59,209 nucleotides of DNA from an uncultured Ruminococcus sp. (GCA_902782445.1 CACZNC010000017.1:1-59209), one strand, 5' to 3'. Shown: positions 8,975 through 19,568, counted from the stretch's first letter. Notes: a model not told the origin generated them from the sequence alone. Translations and numbers: made by a program.

Positions 8975-10162
8975 ATGGAACTGAAAATCGGAGAAAAGAT
9001 CCGCGAACTCAGAAAACGGGACGGGCGGACCCAGGAGGAAGTCGCGTCGGCTCTCGGGGTCTCGAATCAGGCGGTGAGCAAATGGGAATCCCAAAACGGC
9101 TACCCGGACATGGAGACCGTCCCCGCCCTCGCCAACTATTTCGGCGTCACCATCGACGAGCTGTTCGGGTACGAGAGCGAACGGGACTTGAAGATCCGGG
9201 ACATCTGCGATAGGGCGGACAAGATCCTGAACCGGCGGGAGGAGATGGAGGAGTGCATCCTTCTGCTCCGGGAGGCGGCACAGGAATTCCCGTCGAACGC
9301 GGACATTCTCGTGCGCCTCGGCTATGCCCTGAACTACGAGGGATGGCGGAAATACGGCGGGCGCAGTTTTACCGATAAAAACCACCCGAACGCGACGCCG
9401 GACACCGCGTACAACCGGGGCAACCCATACTGGGAGGAGGCCGCGGCGGTTTTCGAGCGCACCCTCGGCATGGATCTGAAAACGGAGGACCGGGAGACAG
9501 TGCTGCCGATCTTGCTCAACATTTACAGCGAGCGCGGGGAGGTTGACAAGGCGGAAAAGCTGGCCAAAACGACCCCGACGATGCGCAACGCAAGGGAGGT
9601 CCTTCTGACGATGGTCTGGGACGAAAACGTCGAGCGCCGCCACGGAGAATGCCTCCTCGCCCTGCTCGATCTCTTCTGGTCCCAGCTGGTCAGCGCGACG
9701 GCGGGGAGGACCGATATACCGGAGGACGAGAAAATCCGTCTCTATCAGGCGGCGGCCGATCTCTACAAGATTTTGATCCCGGACGGGAATTACCTGTACT
9801 GTCACGCCCAGCTCTGCCAGATCTACCAGTTTATCACAAACGACCAGCAGCTGAAATGGTATCTGGAGAAAGGCGGAGAAGCGGGAGTGAGCGAGGAGGC
9901 GATGGACAGCTTCGTGAAATGTCTCGATCACCTTGACGCGTACGACGCCGCAAAAGGACGGGGTAAAGTCCGCTTCACCGCCCCGCTGTTCAAAGATGTG
10001 GAATGGGATTCCGGCACGGAGCGTCCCGAAACCGACTATTCCGGCCTTCTCTCCGTCCTGAGAGACCTCACGCAGGGACTCTGCCCGGAATTCATAGACC
10101 GCCTCGAATCGGAACCGCGCATCCGGAAGTGGCTGGAGGGACAGAAACAAGTTCCGCAATAA
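8975..10162 (+). CDS. XRE-family transcriptional regulator with TPR-like C-terminal region
   Basis: 395 aa; ATG at 8975 with AAAGGAGAA 5 bases upstream. Residues 1-65 form a Cro/C1-type helix-turn-helix (TQEEVASALGVSNQAVSKWE, then FGVTIDELFGY). The remaining 330 residues are helical with repeated aromatic-containing helix pairs (for example LVRLGYALNYEGW), consistent with a tetratricopeptide-like sensor. It is transcribed alone, divergent from the sigma factor gene, and closes with a clear terminator. It binds DNA in the cytoplasm and probably responds to a peptide or metabolite through the helical domain; the target is not visible. The divergent arrangement makes the neighbouring sigma/binding-protein operon a candidate target. 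Confidence 0.85.
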   Translation: MELKIGEKIRELRKRDGRTQEEVASALGVSNQAVSKWESQNGYPDMETVPALANYFGVTIDELFGYESERDLKIRDICDRADKILNRREEMEECILLLREAAQEFPSNADILVRLGYALNYEGWRKYGGRSFTDKNHPNATPDTAYNRGNPYWEEAAAVFERTLGMDLKTEDRETVLPILLNIYSERGEVDKAEKLAKTTPTMRNAREVLLTMVWDENVERRHGECLLALLDLFWSQLVSATAGRTDIPEDEKIRLYQAAADLYKILIPDGNYLYCHAQLCQIYQFITNDQQLKWYLEKGGEAGVSEEAMDSFVKCLDHLDAYDAAKGRGKVRFTAPLFKDVEWDSGTERPETDYSGLLSVLRDLTQGLCPEFIDRLESEPRIRKWLEGQKQVPQ

Positions 10163-10170
10163 CCAAAACC

Positions 10171-10212
10171 GGGAAGGAACCCGCAAAGGATCCCTTCCCT
10201 GTTTGTTTTTTT
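10171..10212 (+). terminator. Terminator of the XRE gene
   Basis: GGGAAGG (10171-10177) pairs with CCTTCCC (10193-10199), followed by a T-rich tract (TGTTTGTTTTTTT). It starts 9 bases after the stop codon. Confidence 0.8.
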
Positions 10213-10234
10213 GAACATCTTATACTATTTCCGT

Positions 10235-10415
10235 TCTAAATGATGTCATCCAGAGATATCGCTGTTCTTTTCTCCTTTATCGAGGAGAAAAGAACCAAAA
10301 GAGGAACTCCTAGAAAGTGACGTCTGCGGACGTCGGCAAGGGCTCTGCCCCTTGACCCCGCAACCTTTTTGAAAAAAGGTTGATCAAAAAACTTTTGACA
10401 TGGTTTAGAGTGAAA
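10235..10415. repeat. Intergenic palindromic repeat of a type common in gut Clostridia
   Basis: A run of inverted repeats fills the gap: a 12-bp stem (GTTCTTTTCTCC with GGAGAAAAGAAC) at 10262-10293, GACGTC-TGCG-GACGTC at about 10320-10335, CAAGGGC-TCT-GCCCCTTG at about 10339-10356, and AACCTTTTT-G-AAAAAAGGTT at about 10362-10381. From memory, nearly the same string (CGGCAAGGGCTCTGCCCCTT, then CAACCTTTTTGAAAAAAGGT) recurs between genes of Oscillospiraceae and relatives. No coding potential. It lies between convergent genes, so it may serve as a transcription barrier; its origin is unknown. Confidence 0.65.
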
Positions 10416-10421
10416 TCAGTA

Positions 10422-11516
10422 TTAGATAGTCCCGCAGATCTTGTCCGGATCCACCGCGGGCTGGCGTTCGAAGGGGGACTCGATCTTCACCGGCGCGTTT
10501 GCCCTGCTGCTCCGCTCGAAGGCAGTCATGATATCGAGCACGTGGAGCTGCTGCATGTAGTTCGCCCGGTGCATCCGGCCTTCTTCCATCGCGGAGGCCA
10601 TGTCGGAAAGCCCGAGGGAGCGTCCGTTGCCCGTGAATCCGCGGTCGAGGGGGATCTCTTCGTACCCCTTGCCGGGCGTCAGGAGCCGGACGGGACCGCC
10701 GAAGGTGTTGGGATCGGGGACCCTCAGGGATCCGCGCTCGCCGAAGATCTCGATGTATTCGCTGAAATCCGTGTAGGAATCGAAGGAGGCGGTGAAGGAC
10801 GCGACGGCGCCGGAAGCAAACCGGATCGCTCCCGCGGTGAAGGTGTCCACCTCGACCTTGACCCGTTCGCCGTTGTGGGGCTCGCTGGTGATCAGCCGCT
10901 CCGGGAAGGAGATCGATCCGAAGGCCGTCACCCAGTCCGCCTTGCCGAGGAGGTTCACGAGGGTCGTGATGTAATAGGGACCCATATCCAGCATGGGGCC
11001 GCCTCCCCGCTTATAGAAGAACTCCGGATCGGGATGCCAGTTTTCCGGTCCGTGGCCGAGAAAATGAGCGGTCGCGCCGACGGGACGTCCGATGGCTCCC
11101 TCGTCGATCAGGCGGCGGGCGGTCTGGATCCCGGCTCCCATGAAGGTGTCGGGAGCTCCGCCGAGGGTCAGGCCCTTTTCCTTTGCCAGGGCGACCAGCT
11201 CCCGGGCGTCTTCGATCTCGGTGGCAAGGGGCTTTTCGGAATAGACGCTCTTCCCGGCCAGAAGCGCGGCTTTGGTGACGCCGTAATGGTCGTAGGGGCG
11301 GGTGATGTTGAGCACGATATCGACCTCGGGATCCGCGAAGATCTCGTACATATCCCGGTAGATCCGCAGACCGCCGAACTCCCGGGAACGGTTCTCCGCC
11401 TTTTCGCGGATCAGGTCGCAGATCCCGGCGATCTGAATATTCGTAAACCGCGTGCCGATGTTCGAAAGGTAGATGCCGCTGATGTTCCCGCAGCCGACAA
11501 CGCCGATCTTCTTCAT
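10422..11516 (-). CDS. Gfo/Idh/MocA-family NAD(P)-dependent oxidoreductase
   Basis: 364 aa; ATG at 11516 with GGAAGGA upstream. N-terminal Rossmann fold with the dinucleotide motif GVVGCGNISGIY (residues 4-15), the family signature SEKPLA near residue 93, and a C-terminal beta-sheet substrate domain containing GGGPMLDMGPYY with the conserved Asp and downstream aromatic. Members oxidise or reduce sugars, inositols or sugar acids. It follows the solute-binding gene at 11623-13332 by 106 bases on the same strand, so it may act on the imported solute, although a hairpin sits between them. No signal peptide, so it is cytoplasmic. Exact substrate not determinable. Confidence 0.88.
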   Translation of the reverse strand: MKKIGVVGCGNISGIYLSNIGTRFTNIQIAGICDLIREKAENRSREFGGLRIYRDMYEIFADPEVDIVLNITRPYDHYGVTKAALLAGKSVYSEKPLATEIEDARELVALAKEKGLTLGGAPDTFMGAGIQTARRLIDEGAIGRPVGATAHFLGHGPENWHPDPEFFYKRGGGPMLDMGPYYITTLVNLLGKADWVTAFGSISFPERLITSEPHNGERVKVEVDTFTAGAIRFASGAVASFTASFDSYTDFSEYIEIFGERGSLRVPDPNTFGGPVRLLTPGKGYEEIPLDRGFTGNGRSLGLSDMASAMEEGRMHRANYMQQLHVLDIMTAFERSSRANAPVKIESPFERQPAVDPDKICGTI

Positions 11517-11535
11517 TGAAAGTCCTTCCTTTCCC

Positions 11536-11577
11536 TTGAAAAGGAGCCGCAGCGATTGTCTTTGCCACGGCTCCTTC
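11536..11577 (-). terminator. Hairpin between solute-binding gene and oxidoreductase
   Basis: On the minus strand AAGGAGCCG (plus 11568-11576) pairs with CGGCTCCTT (plus 11541-11549), a 9-bp stem, then TTTTC. The short U tract suggests a partial terminator or an RNA-stability element that would lower expression of the downstream gene relative to the binding protein. Confidence 0.5.
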
Positions 11578-11622
11578 GTACTATGACTGTTTTGATTTTC
11601 TGTTTTCGGTCCTCAGAGACAC

Positions 11623-13332
11623 TCAGGACGGGTAGTTCTCGTCGTGCCAGTCGTTGTAGAACCCGAGGATGGAGGTGCTGACTTCGCCGCTGTTGTCAAG
11701 GAGGTTCTTCGAGATCAGCTCGTTGCCCTTGATTTCCTTCTTGATTTCGGTCACAAAGTCATCCCATTCGGCGAACGGGCAGGCTTCCATGCGGGCCTTG
11801 AAGTCCTTGGAAAGCTCGGCGAGTTCTTCGAGGTACTGCTTGTTCTCTTCGGTCACGACGCCCGGGAACTTGATGAAGGGGCTCGAGATCATGTCGAGGT
11901 TCATCTGCTTGCCGGCATCCCAGTCGCTCATCGGTCTGCCCGGTCCGGGATAGGTCATGTAGACGTTGCCGGTGTCAGTGATCCGCATCTTATAGTCGTT
12001 CGAGATGACCTTGATGGTGTCCTTGCTGTCTTCTCTCTCGTAGTCCCAGTGGACGCCCTGCACGCCGTACTGGAGGATGGTGCGGATATCGCTGCTGGTG
12101 TTGAGATAGGTGATGATTTCCATCGAACGGGCGAGGCTCTTGGACCAGGTGGAGACGGCGAACATCGCGCCGAAGACGTCTTCCTCGACCATCATGGGCT
12201 TCGCGTAGGTCTTGACGTAGTATTCGTCCTCATACTGAGCCGCGACGTTCGGGTCGCCGGAAACGACGCCCACCGCGAACTTCTGGCCGTCCTTGAGGGT
12301 ACCGTCGCCGACGTAGCCGAGTTCCTTCAGTTCCTTCATCAGACCGACGGTGTTGATGTAGACGTTGGTGGAGAAGATGGACTTCGGGATGCAGGGGCTC
12401 TGATAGGACATGGAGTTGGTGATCTGGTTCGCGATCATGGACCACTCCTGCTTGTCCTCGTTGATGCCGAAGTAGTGCATGTTGGCGGCTTCGACTTCGC
12501 CGAGCAGCGGGACCACATCCTGGAGGTCGCCCTTCTTGACCTGATTGCCGATGTCCTTGATGAATTCGCCGCATTTCAGGACGGAGGAAAGGGACTCGGG
12601 ATCGTAGTCATACTTGTCGACCAGTTCCTTGTTGACGAGCAGATACTGATACTCGCCGACGGGATGGTTGTTCGGGATGCCGTAGGTGCCGGAGACGTTC
12701 GCCAGCGCGAGATAAGTCGGGTAAATATAGGTCTTCAGCAGTTTGGAGCTGCCGGAGAGTTCGCCGTCCAGCTGCTGGATGTACTCGTTGTCGATGTAAT
12801 CCATGTACTGGTCGTAGCTCGTGACGAGGAAGATATCGAACTGCTTCTGGCCGACCTCGGGATACTTGGTGATGGTGATGCCGAGTTCGTTGACGATGGT
12901 CTCGTCTTCTAGAGGAAGGGTCTCTTCGGTCTCCTCTTCGGTCTCTTCCACCGTGATGCCCATGGCCTTCTGCTCCTTGACCCACTTTCTGTAGGCTTCG
13001 GCGGCTTCTTCTTCGGCCTCCTCGATGGAGCGGATCTCATCCAGACGTCCGTTGATGGCGTCGGCGTATTCGTTTCTCGGGATGAATTTGATATCGAGCG
13101 CGGTGTCGTATTTCGCCTGAGTCAGACGGTTGAGAGCGGCGGAGACTGCTTCTGCGGCCTCGGCGGTGCAGTTTTCGGTGGGCAGCCACAGGGTCAGGGT
13201 CATCGCAACGCGGGATGTCGCCTCGGTATCGGCGGCTTCGACGTCGACCTCCTCGTTGGTCTGGCCGCATGCGGAGAGCATACCGAGGGCAAGAACCGTT
13301 GCGAGGACGATGGATACGATCTTCTTAAACAT
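11623..13332 (-). CDS. Extracellular solute-binding lipoprotein
   Basis: 569 aa; ATG at 13332 with GAGGAGG upstream. Lipoprotein signal ending at Cys22 (LGMLSAC), an acidic linker, then a family 1 substrate-binding domain starting with MTLTLWLPTENC. Two acidic stretches near residues 110-155 (EEAEEEAAEAYRKW, EETEEETEETLP) form an insert that is not usual in binding proteins. A consensus promoter lies directly upstream and the Gfo/Idh/MocA oxidoreductase lies downstream. The composition (Gly/Tyr/Asp rich late region, SYQSPCIPKS) resembles sugar- or polysaccharide-binding members, but no permease gene is present nearby. Confidence 0.85.
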   Translation of the reverse strand: MFKKIVSIVLATVLALGMLSACGQTNEEVDVEAADTEATSRVAMTLTLWLPTENCTAEAAEAVSAALNRLTQAKYDTALDIKFIPRNEYADAINGRLDEIRSIEEAEEEAAEAYRKWVKEQKAMGITVEETEEETEETLPLEDETIVNELGITITKYPEVGQKQFDIFLVTSYDQYMDYIDNEYIQQLDGELSGSSKLLKTYIYPTYLALANVSGTYGIPNNHPVGEYQYLLVNKELVDKYDYDPESLSSVLKCGEFIKDIGNQVKKGDLQDVVPLLGEVEAANMHYFGINEDKQEWSMIANQITNSMSYQSPCIPKSIFSTNVYINTVGLMKELKELGYVGDGTLKDGQKFAVGVVSGDPNVAAQYEDEYYVKTYAKPMMVEEDVFGAMFAVSTWSKSLARSMEIITYLNTSSDIRTILQYGVQGVHWDYEREDSKDTIKVISNDYKMRITDTGNVYMTYPGPGRPMSDWDAGKQMNLDMISSPFIKFPGVVTEENKQYLEELAELSKDFKARMEACPFAEWDDFVTEIKKEIKGNELISKNLLDNSGEVSTSILGFYNDWHDENYPS

Positions 13333-13393
13333 TTGAATCCTCCTCAGTGGATGATGCAGGGATTTCAGAATACGCCCTATTTTGTCTTCCCAT

Positions 13394-13422
13394 ATTGTAC
13401 ACGAAAATCGGATTCCTGTCAA
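13394..13422 (-). promoter_or_regulatory. Sigma-A-type promoter of the solute-binding gene at 13332
   Basis: On the minus strand TTGACA (13422-13417), 17-bp spacer, TACAAT (13399-13394). The -35 box overlaps one arm of an 11-bp inverted repeat (AAGCGTTTTTT, 13421-13431, with AAAAAACGCTT, 13448-13458). Confidence 0.8.
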
Positions 13423-13611
13423 GCGTTTTTTGCCGCACTCTTCTCTGAAAAAACGCTTTTTTAGCTCCGTTTCGGGTCTCGGGGACGGATAACTTTGTGC
13501 GGATTAGCCAAGTTTATGCGCAAATTTTCGTCGGAACCGACAGCGGATTTGTTGATCTCCGACAGGCGGGACCGGGGAAGAATGAGCAGAAACGACAATT
13601 TTCCTCCGCCG

Positions 13612-14691
13612 TCAGTCGAGAAAATCTTTCAGACGCTTCGACCGGCTGGGGTGGCGGATCTTACGCAGGGCCTTGGCCTCGATCTGGCGGATGCGCTCCC
13701 TTGTGATGCGGAATTCCTGCCCCACTTCCTCGAGGGTCCGCGCGCGCCCGTCCTCCATGCCGAAGCGGAGTTTGAGCACCTTTTCCTCCCGGGGGGTCAG
13801 GGTGTGCAGGACTTCGTTCAGCTGTTCCCGCAGGAGCTGATAGGAGGCGACGTCCTCGGGGGTCGGGTTGTCGTCGTCCGGAATGAAGTCGCCGAGATGG
13901 CTGTCGTCCGCCTCGCCCACCGGGGTCTCGAGGGACACGGGATCCTGGGAGATCTTCATGATCTCGCGGACCTTCTCGGCGGACATGCCGATATCTTTGG
14001 CGATTTCCTCGGTGGTGGGCTCCCTGCCGTTGGCCTGCAGAAGCTCCCGCTGGCTCTTCGTCACCCGGTGGATGGTCTCCACCATGTGGACGGGGATGCG
14101 GATGGTGCGGGACTGGTCGGCGATGGCGCGGCTGATGGCCTGCCGGATCCACCAGGTCGCGTAGGTGGAGAATTTGTAGCCCTTTGCGTAGTCGAACTTC
14201 TCCGCGGCCTTCATGAGCCCGAGATTGCCCTCCTGGATCAGGTCGAGGAAGAACATCCCCTTTCCGACGTACCGCTTCGCGATGGAGACCACGAGACGCA
14301 GGTTCGCTTCGACCAGCTCGTTCTTCGCGCTCTCGTCGTTCTCTGCCATCCTCCGGGCGAGTTCCGCCTCGGCTTCGGGGGTCAGAAGCGGGATCGCGCC
14401 GATTTCCTTTAAGTACATGCGGACGGGGTCGTCGACCGGAAGCCCTTCCTGCGCCAGCGCTTTTTCCATATCGTCCGCGGTTTCGAGGCGTTCGACCTCT
14501 TCGCTGATATTCTCGAGTTCCTCTCCCGAGAGGGCAGCTGTCAGCGAGGCGTCGTCCGCCGCGTCGTACAGGCTGTCGTCCCCGGGGAGATCGAACGAGG
14601 GGTCTGCGGGATCCGGTCCCATGAGGTCTTCTTCGCCGATGATGTCGTCTTCCGGCGCGTTTCTGTTCGCGTCCGTTTCGTTTCCGTGCAT
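13612..14691 (-). CDS. Second RNA polymerase primary-type sigma factor (RpoD paralogue)
   Basis: 359 aa; ATG at 14691 with GGAGGT upstream. An acidic N-terminus (residues 1-85) replaces the usual region 1.1. Region 1.2 ([11 protein letters not shown]), region 2 ([41 protein letters not shown]), region 3 ([20 protein letters not shown]) and region 4 ([28 protein letters not shown]) are all intact. It lies 63 bases after the canonical rpoD-like gene and is very similar to it across regions 1.2-4, so it looks like a tandem duplicate that lost region 1.1. It should direct RNA polymerase to -10/-35 promoters. Whether it is the vegetative factor or a group 2 factor for special conditions is open. 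Confidence 0.87.
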   Translation of the reverse strand: MHGNETDANRNAPEDDIIGEEDLMGPDPADPSFDLPGDDSLYDAADDASLTAALSGEELENISEEVERLETADDMEKALAQEGLPVDDPVRMYLKEIGAIPLLTPEAEAELARRMAENDESAKNELVEANLRLVVSIAKRYVGKGMFFLDLIQEGNLGLMKAAEKFDYAKGYKFSTYATWWIRQAISRAIADQSRTIRIPVHMVETIHRVTKSQRELLQANGREPTTEEIAKDIGMSAEKVREIMKISQDPVSLETPVGEADDSHLGDFIPDDDNPTPEDVASYQLLREQLNEVLHTLTPREEKVLKLRFGMEDGRARTLEEVGQEFRITRERIRQIEAKALRKIRHPSRSKRLKDFLD

Positions 14692-14754
14692 AAGAGTACC
14701 TCCGTGATATGTTTCGTCAGTTCCGGCGGATCCGGAACCCGGGAGAAGGGGGCG

Positions 14755-15855
<1,101 letters not shown>

Positions 15856-15909
15856 ATTCTGTCACCTCATGTGATGCGTTGTTTTGCCTTTATCCCGGTT
15901 TTCGGGGGA

Positions 15910-17661
15910 TCATGTGCCTTCCGCGGCGCGCCGTTTCGCGAGGATCTCTTCGAGGGAGCCGCCGCCGGAAGACTGTTTTTCCGCTTCTTCCCGCAGGGAT
16001 TTCAGATAGATATCGAAGGATTCTCCGTCATTTCCCGACAGTTCCGCCCGCTCGGCCTGCATTTTCGCCGCCCGGGAGACCTCGTCCGGGGTGAACGCGC
16101 CGTTGAGCAGTCCGAACTGAAAGCTCCCCCCCGACGCATTGTCCCGGATGAAGGAGAAGAGCCGCTTTCCGAGGGCGGTGACGAAATCGTCTTCCGAGGG
16201 CGGGGATCCGTCCGGCGCGCGGGTGAGGTATTCCGGGTGGAGCAGGAGCATCCCGAGGACGCTCTCTTCGATCCTCGCCGCCCGGGGGACCCGCGCGAAA
16301 TCGGGATTCACCCGGTCCCCGGTCCCGGAGGTGAGACGGATCAGTTCTCCGGTCCTTTTCCGGTCGGCGTCGCGGGAGGCCCTTCTGCGCTTGGTTTCGA
16401 TGTCGGCGGCGAGGCTCTTCGGATCGACGGAAAACTCCTTCGCCGCCCGTTCCGTGCTGATATCGCGCTCCACGTTCGAGCGGATCCCCGCGATGTAGGC
16501 GGAGACCTCGTCCAGAGCCCGGACCCTCTCCTCCGGTTCGCTCAGATTGTAGCGGGCCTTGATCCCGTCCATCATGAAATCGAATTTGCCCGAGGAGGCG
16601 GAGATCAGACTGCGGAACCGCTCCGCGCCGTATTTTTTGATGTATTCGTCCGGGTCCTTCGCGCCGCTCATGCGCAAAACCTTCGGCTCCACTCCCGCTT
16701 TTTCGAGGATGCCGATGGCCCGGTTCGCCGCCTTCTGCCCAGCCTCGTCGCTGTCGTAGGAAAGGATCACCTTCGGGACGTATTTCTTGACGATCCGCGC
16801 CTGTTCCTCGGTGAAGGCCGTTCCGAGGGACGCGACCGCCATCCCGAATCCCGCGTCGTGCAGGGTGATGACGTCCATGTATCCCTCGCAGAGGATGAAA
16901 TATCCGGCATTCGCGTTCTTCGCGTAGTTCAGGGCGAAGAGGTTGCGGGTCTTCTTGAAGGCGGGGGTGTCCGAGGTGTTGAGGTATTTCGGCTTCGAGT
17001 CGTCCAGCACCCGGCCTCCGAAGGCGATGACGTTCCCCTGCACGTCGATGATCGGGAACATCACCCGTCCGCGGAAATAGTCGTAGTAGCCGCGGTCGTT
17101 CTGGCCGGCGAAATACCCCGTTTTGATCTCCTCGTTCGTGAATCCGAGGGAGGAGAGGTGTTTGAGCATCGAGGCGCCGTCCCGGGGGGAATAACCGATC
17201 CCGAACCGCTTGACCGCCGCCATCGAGAGCTTCCGCGCCGTGAGGTATTCCCTTCCCGGCGCTCCGGTCCGCTCGTCCCAGAGCATCTTCCGGTAGTATT
17301 TCGCGGCTTCGAGATTCATCTGCAGGATGCGGGATCTCGTGGGCCCTTCCCGCCTCGGCTCCCCGTCGTCGAAGTCCGGCAGGCTGATCCCGGCCCGCTT
17401 CGCAAGGGTTTCGAGGGCGCTCCGGTAGTCGAGGTTCTCCGTCCGCATCACGAAGGAAATGACATCCCCCGCCGCGCCGCATCCGAAGCAGTAGAAGCTC
17501 TGGGTGCCGGGATAGACGGTGAAGGACGGCGTCCGCTCGCTGTGGAAGGGACAGAGCCCTTTGAGGTTCGATCCGGTCCTTTTGAGGGTCACGTAGGAGG
17601 AGACCACGCTCTCGATATCGCACCGGAATTTGATGTCGTCAATGACGGACGCGGGGATCAC
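15910..17661 (-). CDS. dnaG: DNA primase DnaG
   Basis: 583 aa; GTG start at 17661 with AAAGGAGG 9 bases upstream. The N-terminal zinc-binding domain has Cys37, His40, Cys58 and Cys61 (CPFHSERTPSF, FYCFGCGAAGDV). The TOPRIM core includes LCEGYMDVITLHDAG and LSYDSDEAGQKAANRA with the metal-binding acidic residues. The C-terminal helicase-interaction domain follows and the total length is in the usual range of about 580-620. Primase synthesises RNA primers for DNA replication together with DnaB. It sits between dgt (37 bases upstream) and rpoD, probably one operon. Confidence 0.95.
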   Translation of the reverse strand: MIPASVIDDIKFRCDIESVVSSYVTLKRTGSNLKGLCPFHSERTPSFTVYPGTQSFYCFGCGAAGDVISFVMRTENLDYRSALETLAKRAGISLPDFDDGEPRREGPTRSRILQMNLEAAKYYRKMLWDERTGAPGREYLTARKLSMAAVKRFGIGYSPRDGASMLKHLSSLGFTNEEIKTGYFAGQNDRGYYDYFRGRVMFPIIDVQGNVIAFGGRVLDDSKPKYLNTSDTPAFKKTRNLFALNYAKNANAGYFILCEGYMDVITLHDAGFGMAVASLGTAFTEEQARIVKKYVPKVILSYDSDEAGQKAANRAIGILEKAGVEPKVLRMSGAKDPDEYIKKYGAERFRSLISASSGKFDFMMDGIKARYNLSEPEERVRALDEVSAYIAGIRSNVERDISTERAAKEFSVDPKSLAADIETKRRRASRDADRKRTGELIRLTSGTGDRVNPDFARVPRAARIEESVLGMLLLHPEYLTRAPDGSPPSEDDFVTALGKRLFSFIRDNASGGSFQFGLLNGAFTPDEVSRAAKMQAERAELSGNDGESFDIYLKSLREEAEKQSSGGGSLEEILAKRRAAEGT

Positions 17662-17698
17662 GGCGTGACGCCTCCTTTCTATCAGATGGTCCGGCCGC

Positions 17699-18739
17699 TC
17701 ACCAGTCCCGTCTCGTGATCTCCGGGGTCTCCCATTCCTTCGGGACGAAGAGATCCTTGTACAGCGCGACGGCGTAGCGGTCCGTCATGCCGGAGATATA
17801 GTCGCAGACGCAGCGGCCCACGGAATCGTTCGCCGTGTTCTGATAATAGAACTCCGGCATCTTGTCCGGGTTTTCGCAGAAATAGCGGTAGAGCTGTTCG
17901 ACCAGCATGCGGGCCTTCGCCTCTTCCCGCTTCGCCCGGGGATTGTAATAGACGCTCTCGAAGAGGAAGGAGCGGAGTCCGTCCGTCGCCCGCCCGATCC
18001 TCTCAGTCATGGCGATGTCGTCCTTTCCCCGGCTCGCTTCGATCACCGAGGAGACCATGGTGTTGATCCGGGTGGAGTGCTTTTCGCCGAGGATCTCGCG
18101 GTACTCCTTCGGGATGTCCTCCGAGGTGATGATCCCGGCGCGGACGGAGTCGTCGATATCGTGGTTGATGTAGGCGATGCGGTCGGCGAATTTGATGATC
18201 CGGCCTTCGAGGGTGGAGGCCTTGTTCGAGCCGGAGTGATTCACGATCCCGTCCCGGACCTCCCAGGTCAGATTCAGCCCCTGCCCGTTCTTTTCGAGGA
18301 ATTCCACGACCCGCAGGCTCTGCCGGTAATGGGTGAAATTCGGATCGAAGCAGTCCTGCATCACCGCCTCCCCGGAGTGTCCGAAGGGGGTGTGTCCAAG
18401 ATCGTGTCCCAGCGCCGCGGCTTCGCAGAGGTCCTCGTTGAGCATGAGGGCCCGGGCGATGATCCGTGCGATCTGGGTGACCTCGAGGGTATGGGTCAGG
18501 CGCGTGCGGTAGTGCTCGTCCACCGGGAACAGAAAGACCTGCGTCTTGTGCATCATGCGCCGGAAGGACTTCGAATGCAGGATGCGGTCCCGGTCCCGCT
18601 GGAATTCGGTGCGGTTGACGCACTCCTCCTCGGGCCGGTCGCGTCCCCGGGTGTTCTCGCAGAGAAAAGCCCGTTCGGAAAGCGTCGTGCGTTCGCGTTC
18701 GTAAAAGATCTCCCGGACTGTCCGTGGTTCCTGTTCCAT
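17699..18739 (-). CDS. dgt: Deoxyguanosinetriphosphate triphosphohydrolase-like protein (HD domain)
   Basis: 346 aa; ATG at 18739 with GGAAG upstream. The HD metal site is visible: RLTHTLEV with His83, then AAALGHDLGHTPFGH with His112 and Asp113, and a later conserved Asp in the ADRIAYINHDIDD stretch. N-terminal RTEFQRDRDRILHSKSFRRM is diagnostic of the dGTPase family. It hydrolyses dNTPs to nucleosides and triphosphate and so tunes the nucleotide pool; in Firmicutes the gene often stands just before dnaG, as here. Length is normal for the bacterial type 2/3 subfamily. Confidence 0.93.
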   Translation of the reverse strand: MEQEPRTVREIFYERERTTLSERAFLCENTRGRDRPEEECVNRTEFQRDRDRILHSKSFRRMMHKTQVFLFPVDEHYRTRLTHTLEVTQIARIIARALMLNEDLCEAAALGHDLGHTPFGHSGEAVMQDCFDPNFTHYRQSLRVVEFLEKNGQGLNLTWEVRDGIVNHSGSNKASTLEGRIIKFADRIAYINHDIDDSVRAGIITSEDIPKEYREILGEKHSTRINTMVSSVIEASRGKDDIAMTERIGRATDGLRSFLFESVYYNPRAKREEAKARMLVEQLYRYFCENPDKMPEFYYQNTANDSVGRCVCDYISGMTDRYAVALYKDLFVPKEWETPEITRRDW

Positions 18740-18844
18740 CGTCTTCCGCTCCGCCGTGAATTTGTTTACATAAATAAGATACGCAAAAAACAGGGGATTT
18801 ACTTTTTTCGCCCGAAAACGCGGAAAAAAAGCCGAAACGCCCCG

Positions 18845-19537
18845 TCAGACGCCGGCTTGATCGGAATGCGCGGGAGCCGCCCTCTCCTCCGTCCTGAGAA
18901 GGGTCACCGAAGCCCGCCCCGCCGTCAGTTCCGCGACGGAGGTCCGGAAGGCGGATTCGGCTTCGGCAGGCAAGGCGCACACGGAGGTCACCTCCCCGCC
19001 GAAATCGGAGGAATCCTCCTTCGCCCCGAGTTTCGGAAGCGCGGCGGAGAATTTCTGATAATCGGAATAGTTCATCCGGACGGAGAGGACGGCGTAAGGG
19101 GAATAGACCGCGAGGCCCGCCGCTTCCACCGCCTGACGGGCAGACGCGCCGTAAGCCCGCACGAGCCCGCCCGCGCCCAGCAGGATCCCGCCGAAATACC
19201 GGGTGACGACGACGACGAGGTCTTCCGCCCCCGAGAGCTTCACCACGTTCAGCACGGGGATCCCGGCGGTCCCCTGGGGTTCTCCGTCGTCGCTGTACCG
19301 GGCCACCGATCCGCCGTTCAACAGATAGGCGTACACGTTGTGGGTGGCGTCGTGGTATTCCCGGCGTTTCGCGTCGATGAAGGCCCGGGCCTCTTCTTCC
19401 GAGGAGACGGGGGCGGCGTGTCCGAGAAATACGGATTTGCGCTCCTCCATCTCCACCGTGACGGAGCGGGCGAGGGTGACGCGCTTTTTGACGGGCCCTT
19501 CCCCTTTTTCCGGGGCGGCGGTCTGTTTTTTCTTCAT
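18845..19537 (-). CDS. IMPACT/YigZ family protein
   Basis: 230 aa; ATG at 19537 with GGAGGG upstream. The conserved block of the UPF0029/IMPACT family is clear: YHDATHNVYAY, RYSDDGEPQGTAGIP and RYFGGILLGAGGLVRAYG, followed by a C-terminal ferredoxin-like domain. A charged leader of about 35 residues precedes the core, and an in-frame Met (MEERKSV) could be a second start. The family is linked to translation or ribosome-associated functions but the reaction is unknown. It follows hflX by 31 bases on the same strand, so the two are probably co-transcribed. Confidence 0.88.
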   Translation of the reverse strand: MKKKQTAAPEKGEGPVKKRVTLARSVTVEMEERKSVFLGHAAPVSSEEEARAFIDAKRREYHDATHNVYAYLLNGGSVARYSDDGEPQGTAGIPVLNVVKLSGAEDLVVVVTRYFGGILLGAGGLVRAYGASARQAVEAAGLAVYSPYAVLSVRMNYSDYQKFSAALPKLGAKEDSSDFGGEVTSVCALPAEAESAFRTSVAELTAGRASVTLLRTEERAAPAHSDQAGV

Positions 19538-19568
19538 GGGCTGCCCTCCGTCTGCCTGACCGTCGCGG

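Noticed and set aside
13421..13462. 11-bp inverted repeat with T tail on the plus strand
   Set aside because: No plus-strand gene precedes it; it overlaps the -35 box of the minus-strand promoter and is more likely an operator or chance structure than a terminator.
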